DNA from: SG8-41 sp035620515
Lineage (GTDB): Bacteria; Pseudomonadota; Gammaproteobacteria; Burkholderiales; SG8-41
Length of the DNA: 10,711 nt
Assembly (NCBI GenBank): GCA_035620515.1
Contig: DASPGR010000294.1
Location: forward strand, 1 to 10,711
Reading direction: 5' to 3'
Shown piece after piece: positions 1 to 7,907 of the stretch (positions are counted from its first letter, which is position 1; the number at the start of each line of letters is the position of its first letter). The position numbers and the translations under genes are program-made. Under the pieces are notes generated by a model. It made no database searches. It saw nothing but the letters and a program-made list of their open reading frames with translations, and was not told the origin of the DNA.

Positions 1-665
<665 letters not shown>

Positions 666-690
666 TTCTGTCTCCTTTGCTTGGGATTCC

Positions 691-1743
691 TCAGGCCTCC
701 ACCGGCCGGACGTGCAGCGTCAGGCGCCGTCCGCGCCGAAGCACGGTCAGGGGCACGATCTCGCCCAGCTTCTCTTCCGTCAGGTAGCGGTGCAGGTCAT
801 CAAAGCCTGCGACCGGGTGACCGGCAAATCCGACGATGATGTCGCCGGGCTCGACGCCAGCAACTGCGGCAGGGCCGCTGCCCTCGACCGATGCGACCTG
901 GAGCGCCTCGCCGCGCGCGAGATCGTGGTGCCTCACCATGCGGCGTGGCAAAACGATATTCTGGCCGGCGACGCCGAGACGCGCGCGCCGCACGCGCCCG
1001 TGCCTGAGAAGCTGCGCGATCGTCACTTTCGCCGTGTCGATCGCGGTTGCGAAGCAGATGCCCTGCGCGGGAAGGATCACAGCCGTATTGACCCCGATCA
1101 CGTCCCCACGCGATGACACGAGCGGTCCGCCCGAATTTCCGGGATTGAGCGCCGCATCGGTCTGAATGACGTCGTCCATCAATCGGCCGTTCTGCGAGCG
1201 CAGCGAGCGCCCGAGCGCCGATACGACGCCGGCCGTAACCGTGCACTGGAAGCCGTAAGGATTTCCGATAGCAACGACGAGCTGACCCACGCGAAGTCCC
1301 CTCGACTCACCGAGGTTGACCGCGGGAAGCTTGTGCCCGGCGACGCGCACCACGGCAAGGTCCGTGTCCGGATCGTCGCCGATGAGGTCCGCGTGAAAAC
1401 GCTGCCCGTCGTTCAACGCCGCCTCGATGCCGACCGCTCCCGACACGACGTGGCTGTTGGTGATGATGAGACCGTCCGGCGTAAAGATGAAACCGGAACC
1501 ACTGCCCCCGATCTCCTGCACGGCTTCACGACCCTGCGCATCGCGCGCGCGAACCCGGCGCCGCACGTCGAGACGCACGACAGCCGGCCCCACGGCATCG
1601 ACCGTGGCGGTCACTGCGCGCGAATAGGCGTCAAGCAGGTCACGGTCGGTGGAAGACCCTTCATTGCTTATGGGATTCGGCTCGCTTGATGGCTGATCAA
1701 GCTGGGAAACGGCAGCGAGCCAGGATGGGACTGGCGCGTTCAT
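691..1743 (-). CDS. HtrA/Deg-like trypsin-fold serine protease with one PDZ domain, no signal peptide
   Basis: The product has 350 residues from the ATG at 1743. The S1C protease fold carries a full catalytic triad: H98 in ITNSHVV, D128 in DPDTDLAVV and S204 in NPGNSGGPL. A single PDZ domain fills about residues 275-345 (VEGSGPAAVAGVEPGDIIVGF). DegP and DegQ have two PDZ domains and a signal peptide; DegS has one PDZ and a membrane anchor. Here the first 45 residues are polar and Pro/Ser/Asp-rich, with no hydrophobic stretch, so a cytoplasmic location is inferred. A longer start at TTG 1773 is possible (10 more residues, also not hydrophobic); an in-frame stop directly before it (1774-1776) rules out anything longer. 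Neither start has a clear Shine-Dalgarno sequence. The gene follows the RND permease by 47 bases and precedes the pirin gene by 25, consistent with one transcript. Likely role: proteolysis or chaperoning of misfolded proteins. Confidence 0.92.
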   Translation of the reverse strand: MNAPVPSWLAAVSQLDQPSSEPNPISNEGSSTDRDLLDAYSRAVTATVDAVGPAVVRLDVRRRVRARDAQGREAVQEIGGSGSGFIFTPDGLIITNSHVVSGAVGIEAALNDGQRFHADLIGDDPDTDLAVVRVAGHKLPAVNLGESRGLRVGQLVVAIGNPYGFQCTVTAGVVSALGRSLRSQNGRLMDDVIQTDAALNPGNSGGPLVSSRGDVIGVNTAVILPAQGICFATAIDTAKVTIAQLLRHGRVRRARLGVAGQNIVLPRRMVRHHDLARGEALQVASVEGSGPAAVAGVEPGDIIVGFAGHPVAGFDDLHRYLTEEKLGEIVPLTVLRRGRRLTLHVRPVEA

Positions 1744-1790
1744 TCGCCAGATATGGGGATGAACCCACGACAATCAAGGATGAGGGCCGC

Positions 1791-4700
1791 TCACGCCTTG
1801 GCGGCCGGGGCGCCGGGCGGTGCGGCGGCCGCCCCGCCCGCACCTTCCTCGACGATGCGTATGCGCTCGCCGACGATGTAGGTATAGGCGACCGGGATGA
1901 CGAAGAGCGTGAAAAGGGTTCCAATCGCGACGCCGCCCACGATCACCCAGCCGATTGCCGTACGTGATTCGGCCCCGGCGCCGGTTGCAGTCGCCAACGG
2001 AACTGCGCCCAATACGGTCGCGGCGCTCGTCATGAGAATCGGCCGCAGCCGGAGTGCGGAGGCGTCCGCTACCGCCTTCAGCTTCTCCTCGCCGCGATCA
2101 CGCAGCTGGTTCGCGAAATCGACGATGAGAATCCCGTTCTTCGTAATGAGGCCGATCAGCATGACGAGCCCGATCTGGCTGTAGACGTTGAGCGAGACCC
2201 CCGTCAGCGTCATCGTCGCGAGCGCGCCGGTGATCGCGAGCGGCACCGTCAGCATGATGACGAGGGGACTGCGGAAGCTCTCGAACTGCGCGGCGAGCAC
2301 GAGGTAGATGAACGCGAGCGCGAGCGCGAAGACCACCCAGAGCTCCTGGCCGGACTCCCTGAATTCGCGCGACTGCCCGTCGAGCGCGGTCTGGAACTGC
2401 GGCGGCAGCACCTCTCCCGCGGTCTTCTCGAGGAAATCGAGCGCTTCCTCGAGCGTATAGGGCGGGTCTACGCGCGCAGAGATGATCGCCGCGCGCAGCC
2501 GGTTGAAGTGGTTGAGCTCCTTGGGCGCGACCGTCTCCGTGACCGTCACGAGATTCGCGAGCTGATTCAGGCGCCCGTCGTTTCCACGCACGTAAATCGA
2601 GGTGAGATCGTTCGGCTCGCGCCGGTCCTTGTCTTCCAGCTTCACGATCACGTCGTACTGCTTGCTCTCGCGCTTGAAGCGGGTCACCTGGCGCCCGCCC
2701 AGGAGCGTCTCGAGCGTGCGTCCGATGTTCTCCACCTGCACGCCGACCGCGGCCGCCTTGTCACGCTTGATGTCGACCGAGAGCTGCGGCTTGTTGAGCT
2801 TGAGATCGGAATCGACATTTGCAAGCCCGGGGAACGAGCGGGCCTTCTCCATCAGCGCCTCCACGACGCGATCAAGCTCGTCGTAGGAGGTGCCCTGCAC
2901 GACGAACTGCACGGGAGGATTGCGGAAGCTCTGCCCGAGAGAGGGCGGATTGATCGGGAACGCCATGACTCCGGGCATCATCGAGAACATCTTCGGCGCA
3001 ATCGACGCCGTGATCTCCTGCGTCGAGCGGCTCCGCTCGCTCCAGTCCTTGAGACGCACGAAGGAGAGCGCGAAATTCACGGGATTGGGTCGCTCGAGGC
3101 CCGGCGCCACCACGACAAAGTACGAGGTGATCTCGGGCACCTGGCTGTAGATCTCCTCCCAGATTCTCGCGTAGCCGTCGGTGTAGTCCATGGTCGCGCC
3201 TTCGGGCGCAACCATGACGCCGAGGAAGAATCCGCGGTCCTCGAGCGGCGAGAGCTCGGATTTCAGGGCTTTGAACAAGACGCCTCCGCCGATCGCGACG
3301 GCAATGAACCCCGCGATGATCACCGGCCGGTGCGTGAGGCTCCAGGCGAGCGCGCGGCGGTAGCCCGACGACAACCCGTCGAAGAAGCCCTCGAGCGCAT
3401 TGTAGATCCGCCCGTGGGACGGCTGGTGGCGCAACAGCTTCGAGCACATCATGGGCGTGAGCGTGAGCGCGACGAAACCCGAGACCACGACCGCCGAGGC
3501 GACCGTCAGCGCGAACTCGGTCAGAAGCTTCCCCGTGTTGCCGGTCGAGAAAGCAAGCGGCGCAAATACTGCCGCCAACGTGATGGTCATGGCGACCACC
3601 GCGAAGGAAATTTCCCGGGCGCCCCTGAACGCCGCCTGCAGGGGTTTCATGCCCTCCTCGATATGGCGATGGATGTTCTCCAGCACCACGATCGCATCGT
3701 CCACGACGAGCCCGATCGAGAGCACAATGCCGAGGAGGGTCAGCACGTTGATGGAGAACCCCATGAGCCAGATGAGGAAGAAGGCGCCCACCAGCGACAC
3801 GGGAATCGTCACGAACGGGATCAGCGTCGCGCGTCCCGAGCGCAGGAAGAAGAAGATCACCAGCACCACGAGCGTCAACGCCTCGGCCATCACCGTGTAG
3901 ACCGACTGGATGGAGCGCTCGATGAACACCGACACGTCGAATGCCACCCCGATGTCCATGCCGGGGGGGAGGCTCTCGCGGATTTTCGGCAGCTCGTTCT
4001 TGACGGCCTGCGCGACGGCCAGCGTATTCGCGGTCGATTGCTTGACCACGCCGAGCCCGACCGCCGGCTTGCCGTCGACCCGCACGATGTTGCGCTCGTC
4101 CTGCGGGCCGATCTCGGCGCGCCCGACATCCTTCAAGCGCACCGGGTAGTTGTTGACCTCCCGGATGATGAGCGCGTTGAACTGCTCAGGTGTCCGCAGA
4201 TCCGACTCCGAAAGCACCGTGAACTCCCGTTGGCGGCTCTCGATGCGGCCGGCGGGCACTTCCACGTTCTGCCGGCGCAGCGCGTCTTCCACGTCCTGCG
4301 GCGTCAGCGCGTAGGCGGCGAGCCGCTCGCGGTCGAGCCAGATGCGCATCGCGTAGCGGCGCTCGCCGCCGATGATGACGCTCGCAACGCCGGTCAGCGT
4401 CTTCAAGCGATCGGCGACGTAGCGGTCCGCGTAGTCCGAAATCTCGAGGGCGCTCGCGCGGTCCGAGAAAAGCCGCAGCCACATGATCGCCTGCGCGTCG
4501 GCCTCCACCTTGGCGATGATCGGCTCCTCGACCTCGTCGGGCAGCCTGCCCCTCGCGCGGGAGACACGGTCTCGCACATCGTTCGCCGCGGCGTCCGGAT
4601 CGCGGTTCGAGACGAATTCAACCGTGATCTGGCTCACCTCCTCGCGGCTTACCGACTTCAACGTCTTCACGCCCTCGATTCCGGAGATGCTGTCCTCGAG

Positions 4701-4898
4701 CGGCTGCGTGACCTGGCTCTCGATCACCTGCGGGCTCGCGCCCTTGTAGACGGTGCGCACGGAGACGACCGGAGAATCGATCTTCGGGTACTCGCGCACC
4801 GTCAGCCGCAGGAACGAGATGACGCCCACCAGCACGATGAGGAGGCTCATCACCGTCGCAAGGACGGGGCGCTTTATGCAGAGCTCAGGCAGGAACAT
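1791..4898 (-). CDS. RND-family multidrug efflux permease (AcrB/MexB/MdtB-like, HAE1 type)
   Basis: This 1035-residue protein has the normal length of an inner-membrane RND proton/drug antiporter. TM1 lies at about residues 11-31, followed by a large periplasmic porter domain to about 335. The next helices include FFFLRSGRATLIPFVTIPVS and the TM4 motif GIVLSIGLVVDDAIVVLENI, whose D400-D401 match the proton-relay pair D407-D408 of AcrB. A second periplasmic domain and the TM10 lysine (K920 in GLITKNGILIVDF, equivalent to AcrB K940) complete the proton path. The C-terminus ends in an Ala/Gly/Pro-rich tail. It would export hydrophobic drugs or related compounds from the periplasm and membrane through an adaptor and outer-membrane channel; the substrate cannot be read from sequence. 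The ATG at 4898 lies 21 bases after the adaptor stop and has only a weak GGCGG ribosome site, so translational coupling is likely. No outer-membrane partner gene is present. Confidence 0.97.
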   Translation of the reverse strand: MFLPELCIKRPVLATVMSLLIVLVGVISFLRLTVREYPKIDSPVVSVRTVYKGASPQVIESQVTQPLEDSISGIEGVKTLKSVSREEVSQITVEFVSNRDPDAAANDVRDRVSRARGRLPDEVEEPIIAKVEADAQAIMWLRLFSDRASALEISDYADRYVADRLKTLTGVASVIIGGERRYAMRIWLDRERLAAYALTPQDVEDALRRQNVEVPAGRIESRQREFTVLSESDLRTPEQFNALIIREVNNYPVRLKDVGRAEIGPQDERNIVRVDGKPAVGLGVVKQSTANTLAVAQAVKNELPKIRESLPPGMDIGVAFDVSVFIERSIQSVYTVMAEALTLVVLVIFFFLRSGRATLIPFVTIPVSLVGAFFLIWLMGFSINVLTLLGIVLSIGLVVDDAIVVLENIHRHIEEGMKPLQAAFRGAREISFAVVAMTITLAAVFAPLAFSTGNTGKLLTEFALTVASAVVVSGFVALTLTPMMCSKLLRHQPSHGRIYNALEGFFDGLSSGYRRALAWSLTHRPVIIAGFIAVAIGGGVLFKALKSELSPLEDRGFFLGVMVAPEGATMDYTDGYARIWEEIYSQVPEITSYFVVVAPGLERPNPVNFALSFVRLKDWSERSRSTQEITASIAPKMFSMMPGVMAFPINPPSLGQSFRNPPVQFVVQGTSYDELDRVVEALMEKARSFPGLANVDSDLKLNKPQLSVDIKRDKAAAVGVQVENIGRTLETLLGGRQVTRFKRESKQYDVIVKLEDKDRREPNDLTSIYVRGNDGRLNQLANLVTVTETVAPKELNHFNRLRAAIISARVDPPYTLEEALDFLEKTAGEVLPPQFQTALDGQSREFRESGQELWVVFALALAFIYLVLAAQFESFRSPLVIMLTVPLAITGALATMTLTGVSLNVYSQIGLVMLIGLITKNGILIVDFANQLRDRGEEKLKAVADASALRLRPILMTSAATVLGAVPLATATGAGAESRTAIGWVIVGGVAIGTLFTLFVIPVAYTYIVGERIRIVEEGAGGAAAAPPGAPAAKA

Positions 4899-4900
4899 CT

Positions 4901-4965
4901 AACCGCCAGGACGATTCATTCAATTAGCGCTTCCGCCTTCACCAGCCTCTTGGCGCCCTGGCGGT
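4901..4965. repeat. 9-bp inverted repeat (ACCGCCAGG / CCTGGCGGT) around the adaptor-permease junction
   Basis: ACCGCCAGG at 4902-4910 is the exact reverse complement of CCTGGCGGT at 4957-4965, 46 bases apart. The left arm covers the weak ribosome site of the permease gene and the right arm is inside the last codons of the adaptor gene. In the minus-strand mRNA the arms could pair and cover the permease start. A match of this size is close to chance for a window this long. What makes it worth listing is that similar TGGCGGT sequence occurs at other gene boundaries here (6047-6067 and 10176-10193). Confidence 0.35.
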
Positions 4966-6044
4966 GAAGCATTTTCCGGTTTGTCAGACAGGATCTTGAC
5001 CGGCACGCCGGGTTTCAGCTTCAGTTGCCCGTCGACGACAATGTGATCGCCGGCGGCAAGGCCCTTGGTGATCTCGACTTCGCCCATGCGCCGCGCGCCG
5101 AGCTCGACCTTGGCGAGCGCCGCCTTGCCTTCGACGATGCGAAAGACGTAGTTGTCGTTTCCCCGGGGCACGATCGCCTGCTCGGGCACGATGAGCGCGT
5201 TCTCCCGCGTGCCGAGCACGAGCAATACCCGCGCAAACATCCCGGGCTTCAGCCGCACGTCGGGATTCGGAACCAGGGCGCGCAGGAGAACTGTGCGCGT
5301 CTGCTCGTCCACTGACGGCTCGACCGCATAGATGGCACCATGGAACGTCTCGCCCAGGAAGGCGTCGACGCGGACCTGGACCTGTTGATTGGAACGGATC
5401 CGGCCGAGGTAGAGTTCCGGCACTCGAAAATCGAGCTTGAGAGTGCCAATGCCCTCGAGCCGCGCGATGTCCTGTCCCGCCTTGACGTAGGCGCCGGGGC
5501 TCACCTGCCGCAGCCCCGCCACGCCTTCGAACGGCGCGAGGATCGTCATCTTCTCGAGCCGCGACTTCACTTCCTCCTGGCGCGCGACCGACTGGTTGAG
5601 GTTCTCGCGCGCAACGTCGAGCGCCTCGGCGCTGATGAAGTTCTTGTCCTTCAACTCCTCCGCGCGCTTCAGGCGGTTGCGGTTGAGCGTCGCTTCTGCC
5701 CGGGCCGCCGCGAGTTGCGCCTCCGTTTCCGAGGCGTCCAGCGACACGAGCTTCGTCCCCTTCTTGACGAGCTGTCCTTCGGCAAAATGGATCTGCGCGA
5801 TCCGCCCGTCGCGCTCCGGCCGGATCATGACCGATTCATTCGCGAGCAGCGTGCCGACAGCGCTTACTTCCTCGGTAATCGTGCCGGTGCGCACAGTTCC
5901 CGCCTTGACCGGGAGGCCCCTCGGCTCACCCTTGCCGGGGCCCGCCACGTTGGGCGCGGCCGACGGCGCTGTCGAGCGCTTCCAATAGAGTCCCCCGCCC
6001 ACCAGAACGGCAACGGCAACGAGGAGAAGAACCAGCCGCTTCAT
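4920..6044 (-). CDS. Efflux RND transporter periplasmic adaptor (membrane fusion protein, AcrA/HlyD family)
   Basis: The product has 374 residues from the ATG at 6044. An N-terminal membrane segment (MKRLVLLLVAVAVLVGGGLY) holds it to the inner membrane; no lipobox cysteine is present, so it is not an AcrA-style lipoprotein. The domains come in adaptor order: first half of the lipoyl domain (about 72-104, SVMIRPERDGRIAQIHFAEG), helical hairpin (about 106-165), second lipoyl half (TILAPFEGVAG, 167-177), beta-barrel (about 203-280, with RLKPGMFARV) and membrane-proximal domain (about 285-350, ALIVPEQAIVPRG). It bridges the permease encoded 21 bases downstream to an outer-membrane channel. A TTG at 6065 in frame would add seven residues, but the ATG directly before the charged-then-hydrophobic segment fits family practice. 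Its upstream sequence TTGGCGGTTTC gives only a weak ribosome site. The start region contains a small tandem CGCCAACG repeat. Confidence 0.96.
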   Translation of the reverse strand: MKRLVLLLVAVAVLVGGGLYWKRSTAPSAAPNVAGPGKGEPRGLPVKAGTVRTGTITEEVSAVGTLLANESVMIRPERDGRIAQIHFAEGQLVKKGTKLVSLDASETEAQLAAARAEATLNRNRLKRAEELKDKNFISAEALDVARENLNQSVARQEEVKSRLEKMTILAPFEGVAGLRQVSPGAYVKAGQDIARLEGIGTLKLDFRVPELYLGRIRSNQQVQVRVDAFLGETFHGAIYAVEPSVDEQTRTVLLRALVPNPDVRLKPGMFARVLLVLGTRENALIVPEQAIVPRGNDNYVFRIVEGKAALAKVELGARRMGEVEITKGLAAGDHIVVDGQLKLKPGVPVKILSDKPENASPPGRQEAGEGGSAN

Positions 6045-6046
6045 GA

Positions 6047-6067
6047 AACCGCCAACGAGCGCCAACG
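6047..6067. repeat. Tandem CGCCAACG repeat upstream of the adaptor start
   Basis: CGCCAACG occurs at 6050-6057 and again at 6060-6067, a 10-base period, preceded by AAC. Read on the minus strand this gives CGTTGGCG twice, ending in TTGGCGGTTTC immediately before the adaptor ATG. The doubling is plain in the sequence. Whether it belongs to a dispersed repeat family or is a local duplication cannot be told from one window. Confidence 0.45.
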
Positions 6068-6086
6068 CGCGGAAAAGACGGAAAGT

Positions 6087-6112
6087 CTACCCTCTCTGAG
6101 ACCGCGCGGTAG
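6087..6112. promoter_or_regulatory. Clustered palindromes in the thioredoxin-adaptor gap, possible operator
   Basis: The 87-base gap upstream of the efflux genes holds a perfect 10-bp palindrome ACCGCGCGGT (6101-6110) and, next to it, the odd palindrome TCTCTGAGA (6093-6101). Both sit between arms CTACC (6087-6091) and GGTAG (6108-6112). The position, 43-68 bases before the adaptor start, is where a repressor of an efflux operon or a core promoter would lie. On the minus strand TAGACT (6090-6085) is a possible -10 hexamer, but no acceptable -35 was found. No regulator gene is adjacent. The hairpin is not followed by a T-run in either direction, so a terminator is less likely. The function is inference. 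Confidence 0.3.
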
Positions 6113-6131
6113 GGAAAAGATTCGACTGCGG

Positions 6132-6506
6132 CTACTGACCCTGGGCAGCCCGCTCCTCGGCGACTTCCTGGTGGACTTTCGCCATGTCGAGGGCGCGCGC
6201 CTGCTCGATGACACTTTCCAGGCCCTCGCGCGGAAGCGCCCCGGCTTGCGCAAATACGATGACGTTCTCACGCAGCAGCATGATGAACGGGATCGACCGG
6301 ATGCTGAACTCGCCGGCGAGCTCCTGCTGTTCGTCTGCATTGACCTTGGCAAATACGATGTCGGGATGCTTCTCGGACGCCGACTCGAACACCGGCGCAA
6401 ATCCCATGCACGGAGCGCACCACGACGCCCAGAAGTCAACGATCACCATCTGATTTCCGGTAACCGTCTCCTCGAAGTTCTCTTTTGTCAGCTCAATAGT
6501 CGCCAC
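6132..6506 (-). CDS. Thioredoxin family protein with CAPC active site
   Basis: From the GTG at 6506 the product has 124 residues and begins MATIELTKENFEETV, a typical thioredoxin N-terminus. The active site FWASWCAPC places the cysteine pair at C30 and C33, with Ala in place of the usual Gly of CGPC. The cis-proline loop SIRSIPF (P73) is present, followed by the C-terminal helix. No signal peptide is visible, so it is a cytoplasmic disulfide reductase or a client-specific relative; the usual electron donor is thioredoxin reductase, not encoded here. The C-terminus carries a charged extension (about 15 residues, ending AAQGQ) beyond the core fold. An alternative GTG at 6518 adds four residues, but GGAG at 6513-6516 lies six bases before the 6506 codon and supports the shorter form. 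The gene is 76 bases after the NDH-2 gene and 87 before the adaptor gene, so it may have its own promoter or be the last gene of the pabB-ndh transcript. Confidence 0.93.
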   Translation of the reverse strand: MATIELTKENFEETVTGNQMVIVDFWASWCAPCMGFAPVFESASEKHPDIVFAKVNADEQQELAGEFSIRSIPFIMLLRENVIVFAQAGALPREGLESVIEQARALDMAKVHQEVAEERAAQGQ

Positions 6507-6512
6507 ATTGCG

Positions 6513-6516
6513 CTCC
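6513..6516 (-). promoter_or_regulatory. Shine-Dalgarno GGAG that selects the thioredoxin start at 6506
   Basis: On the minus strand GGAG lies six bases before the GTG at 6506. It overlaps the alternative GTG start at 6518 and so cannot serve that one. No similar site is seen at a suitable distance before 6518. Confidence 0.55.
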
Positions 6517-6575
6517 ACGAATCGATGTTGCCGATGTTAACACGCAACGACCTCGGCCCTCGTCCCTGACTGGTT

Positions 6576-6591
6576 CTGCACGTTAGTGCAG
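6576..6591. other. Short hairpin CTGCAC-GTTA-GTGCAG overlapping the NDH-2 stop codon
   Basis: A perfect 6-bp stem with a 4-base loop; the TAA stop of the NDH-2 gene (6585-6583) lies in the loop. No T-run follows on the minus strand (AACCAGTC), so it is not a standard intrinsic terminator. It could stabilise the 3' end or be chance. Confidence 0.3.
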
Positions 6592-7896
6592 CTTCACCCG
6601 GGGCTCGGTGCGGCGCGTGATGAGCCGTGCGAGCGTGTCGAAGAAAGTCTTGGCGAAGCCGTGAAGCGCGTAGAGGTGCAGGTTGTAGAGCGAGACGTAC
6701 ATCAGGCGCGCAAAGAGCCCCTCGATGAAGATGCTGCCGCCAAGCAACCGCCCCATCAGGTTTCCCACGGTCGAGTAATCGCCCAGAGACACGAGCGAGC
6801 CGAAATCCCTGTAGCGGTAGGGACGCAACGGCGCGCCCGCGAGACGCCGCTTCATCATCTTCGCGAGATGCATGGCCTGCTGGTGCGCCGCCTGCGCCCG
6901 CGGCGGAACGCAACCCTCGCGCCCCGGCCACGGGCAGCACGCGCAGTCGCCCAGCGCGAAGACGTCCGGGTCACGCGTCGTCTGGAGCGTCTCGAGCACG
7001 ACGAGCTGGTTCGACCGGTTCGTCTCGAGGCCGCCGATCTCTTTCAGGAAATCGGGAGCTTTGATGCCCGCCGCCCACACCGTGAGCTCCGCCGGAATTT
7101 TTCGTGCGCCGGCGGTCAGCACTCCATCCGGCGCGATCTCGGTCACGCGCTCCCCGGTCAGCACGCTGACGTTCAGTCCGCGCAGCAATTTCTCCGCCGC
7201 GTCCGACACGCGCTTCGGGACCGCGGGGAGGATGCGGGGCGCGGCTTCGATCAGCGTCAGCTTGACATCCCGTTCCGGATTGATCCTCTCGAGACCGTAG
7301 GCAACCAGCTCGCGCGTCGAGTTGTGCAGCTCCGCGGCCAGCTCGACGCCCGTTGCGCCGGCACCGATGATCGCGACATTGAGCTGCTCGGGCCGCAGCG
7401 CATGGTGCTGGGCATTGGCGCGTATGCAGGCGTCGATCAGGCGCCGATGAAAGCGCCGCGCCTCTTCAGGCGTATCGAGACTGATGGCGAACTCTCGCGC
7501 GCCGGGCGTTCCGAAGTCGTTGGTGCGGCTTCCGACCGCGATGACGAGCGTGTCATATTCGATCTCGCGCCGGGGTATCAGCTCGCCCCCCTCCTCATCG
7601 AGGGTCGGGGCAACGGCCACCACGCGCCGGGCGCGATCGAGCGCTTCCATGCTGCCCAGCTGGAACTGGAAGTGGTGCCAGCGCGCCTGCGCAAGGTAAT
7701 CGAGCGCATGGTGGTCCATGTCCATGGTGCCGGCGGCCACTTCGTGCAGGAGCGGCTTCCAGAGATGCGTGCGCGAGCGGTCGATCAGCGTGATGCGCGC
7801 GCGCCGCCTGCGTCCAAGCGTGTCGCCCAGGCGCGTGGCGAGCTCGAGCCCGCCGGCGCCGCCGCCGACGACGACGATGTGGTGGGGACTCGTCAC
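6583..7896 (-). CDS. ndh: Type II NADH:quinone oxidoreductase (NDH-2)
   Basis: The 437-residue flavoprotein has both dinucleotide-binding folds. The FAD site is GGGAGG at residues 11-16 and the NADH site is GAGATG at 178-183, with the acidic E217 at the end of the second strand (LTLIEAAP) favouring NADH over NADPH. The second FAD signature is DVFALGDCA (311-319), followed by a Cys-containing segment (C318, C320, C321, C329) and PPRAQAAHQQA (331-341), the quinone-site motif of NDH-2. The C-terminal part, about 388-425, is amphipathic and aromatic-rich (GLFARLMYVSLYNLHLYALHG) and fits peripheral attachment to the inner membrane. It oxidises NADH and reduces quinone without proton pumping. The GTG start at 7896 is 11 bases after the pabB stop; the only purine-rich stretch (ACGAGG) directly abuts the codon, so translation probably depends on coupling to pabB. 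Length matches the E. coli enzyme closely. Confidence 0.95.
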   Translation of the reverse strand: MTSPHHIVVVGGGAGGLELATRLGDTLGRRRRARITLIDRSRTHLWKPLLHEVAAGTMDMDHHALDYLAQARWHHFQFQLGSMEALDRARRVVAVAPTLDEEGGELIPRREIEYDTLVIAVGSRTNDFGTPGAREFAISLDTPEEARRFHRRLIDACIRANAQHHALRPEQLNVAIIGAGATGVELAAELHNSTRELVAYGLERINPERDVKLTLIEAAPRILPAVPKRVSDAAEKLLRGLNVSVLTGERVTEIAPDGVLTAGARKIPAELTVWAAGIKAPDFLKEIGGLETNRSNQLVVLETLQTTRDPDVFALGDCACCPWPGREGCVPPRAQAAHQQAMHLAKMMKRRLAGAPLRPYRYRDFGSLVSLGDYSTVGNLMGRLLGGSIFIEGLFARLMYVSLYNLHLYALHGFAKTFFDTLARLITRRTEPRVKLH

Positions 7897-7907
7897 CCTC
7901 GTGTGTT

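Noticed and set aside
2508..4967. Plus-strand open frame of 819 codons opposite the RND permease gene
   Set aside because: The translation is extremely rich in Arg, His, Asp and Glu with no recognisable domain, as expected when a high-GC gene is read in antisense. The RND gene on the other strand is unmistakable.
4971..4990. TTTTCCGGTT shared between the adaptor gene end and the sequence after the 10145 hairpin
   Set aside because: A 10-base match between two places in a window of this size is expected by chance, and the first site is ordinary coding sequence.
6523..6538. Direct repeat CGATGTT (two copies, 9-base period) in the ndh-thioredoxin gap
   Set aside because: Only seven bases and two copies, with no matching promoter or regulator context; too weak to call an operator.
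5340..6569. Plus-strand open frame of 409 codons across the adaptor and thioredoxin genes
   Set aside because: It runs antisense through two recognised genes and their gap and has low-complexity charged composition.
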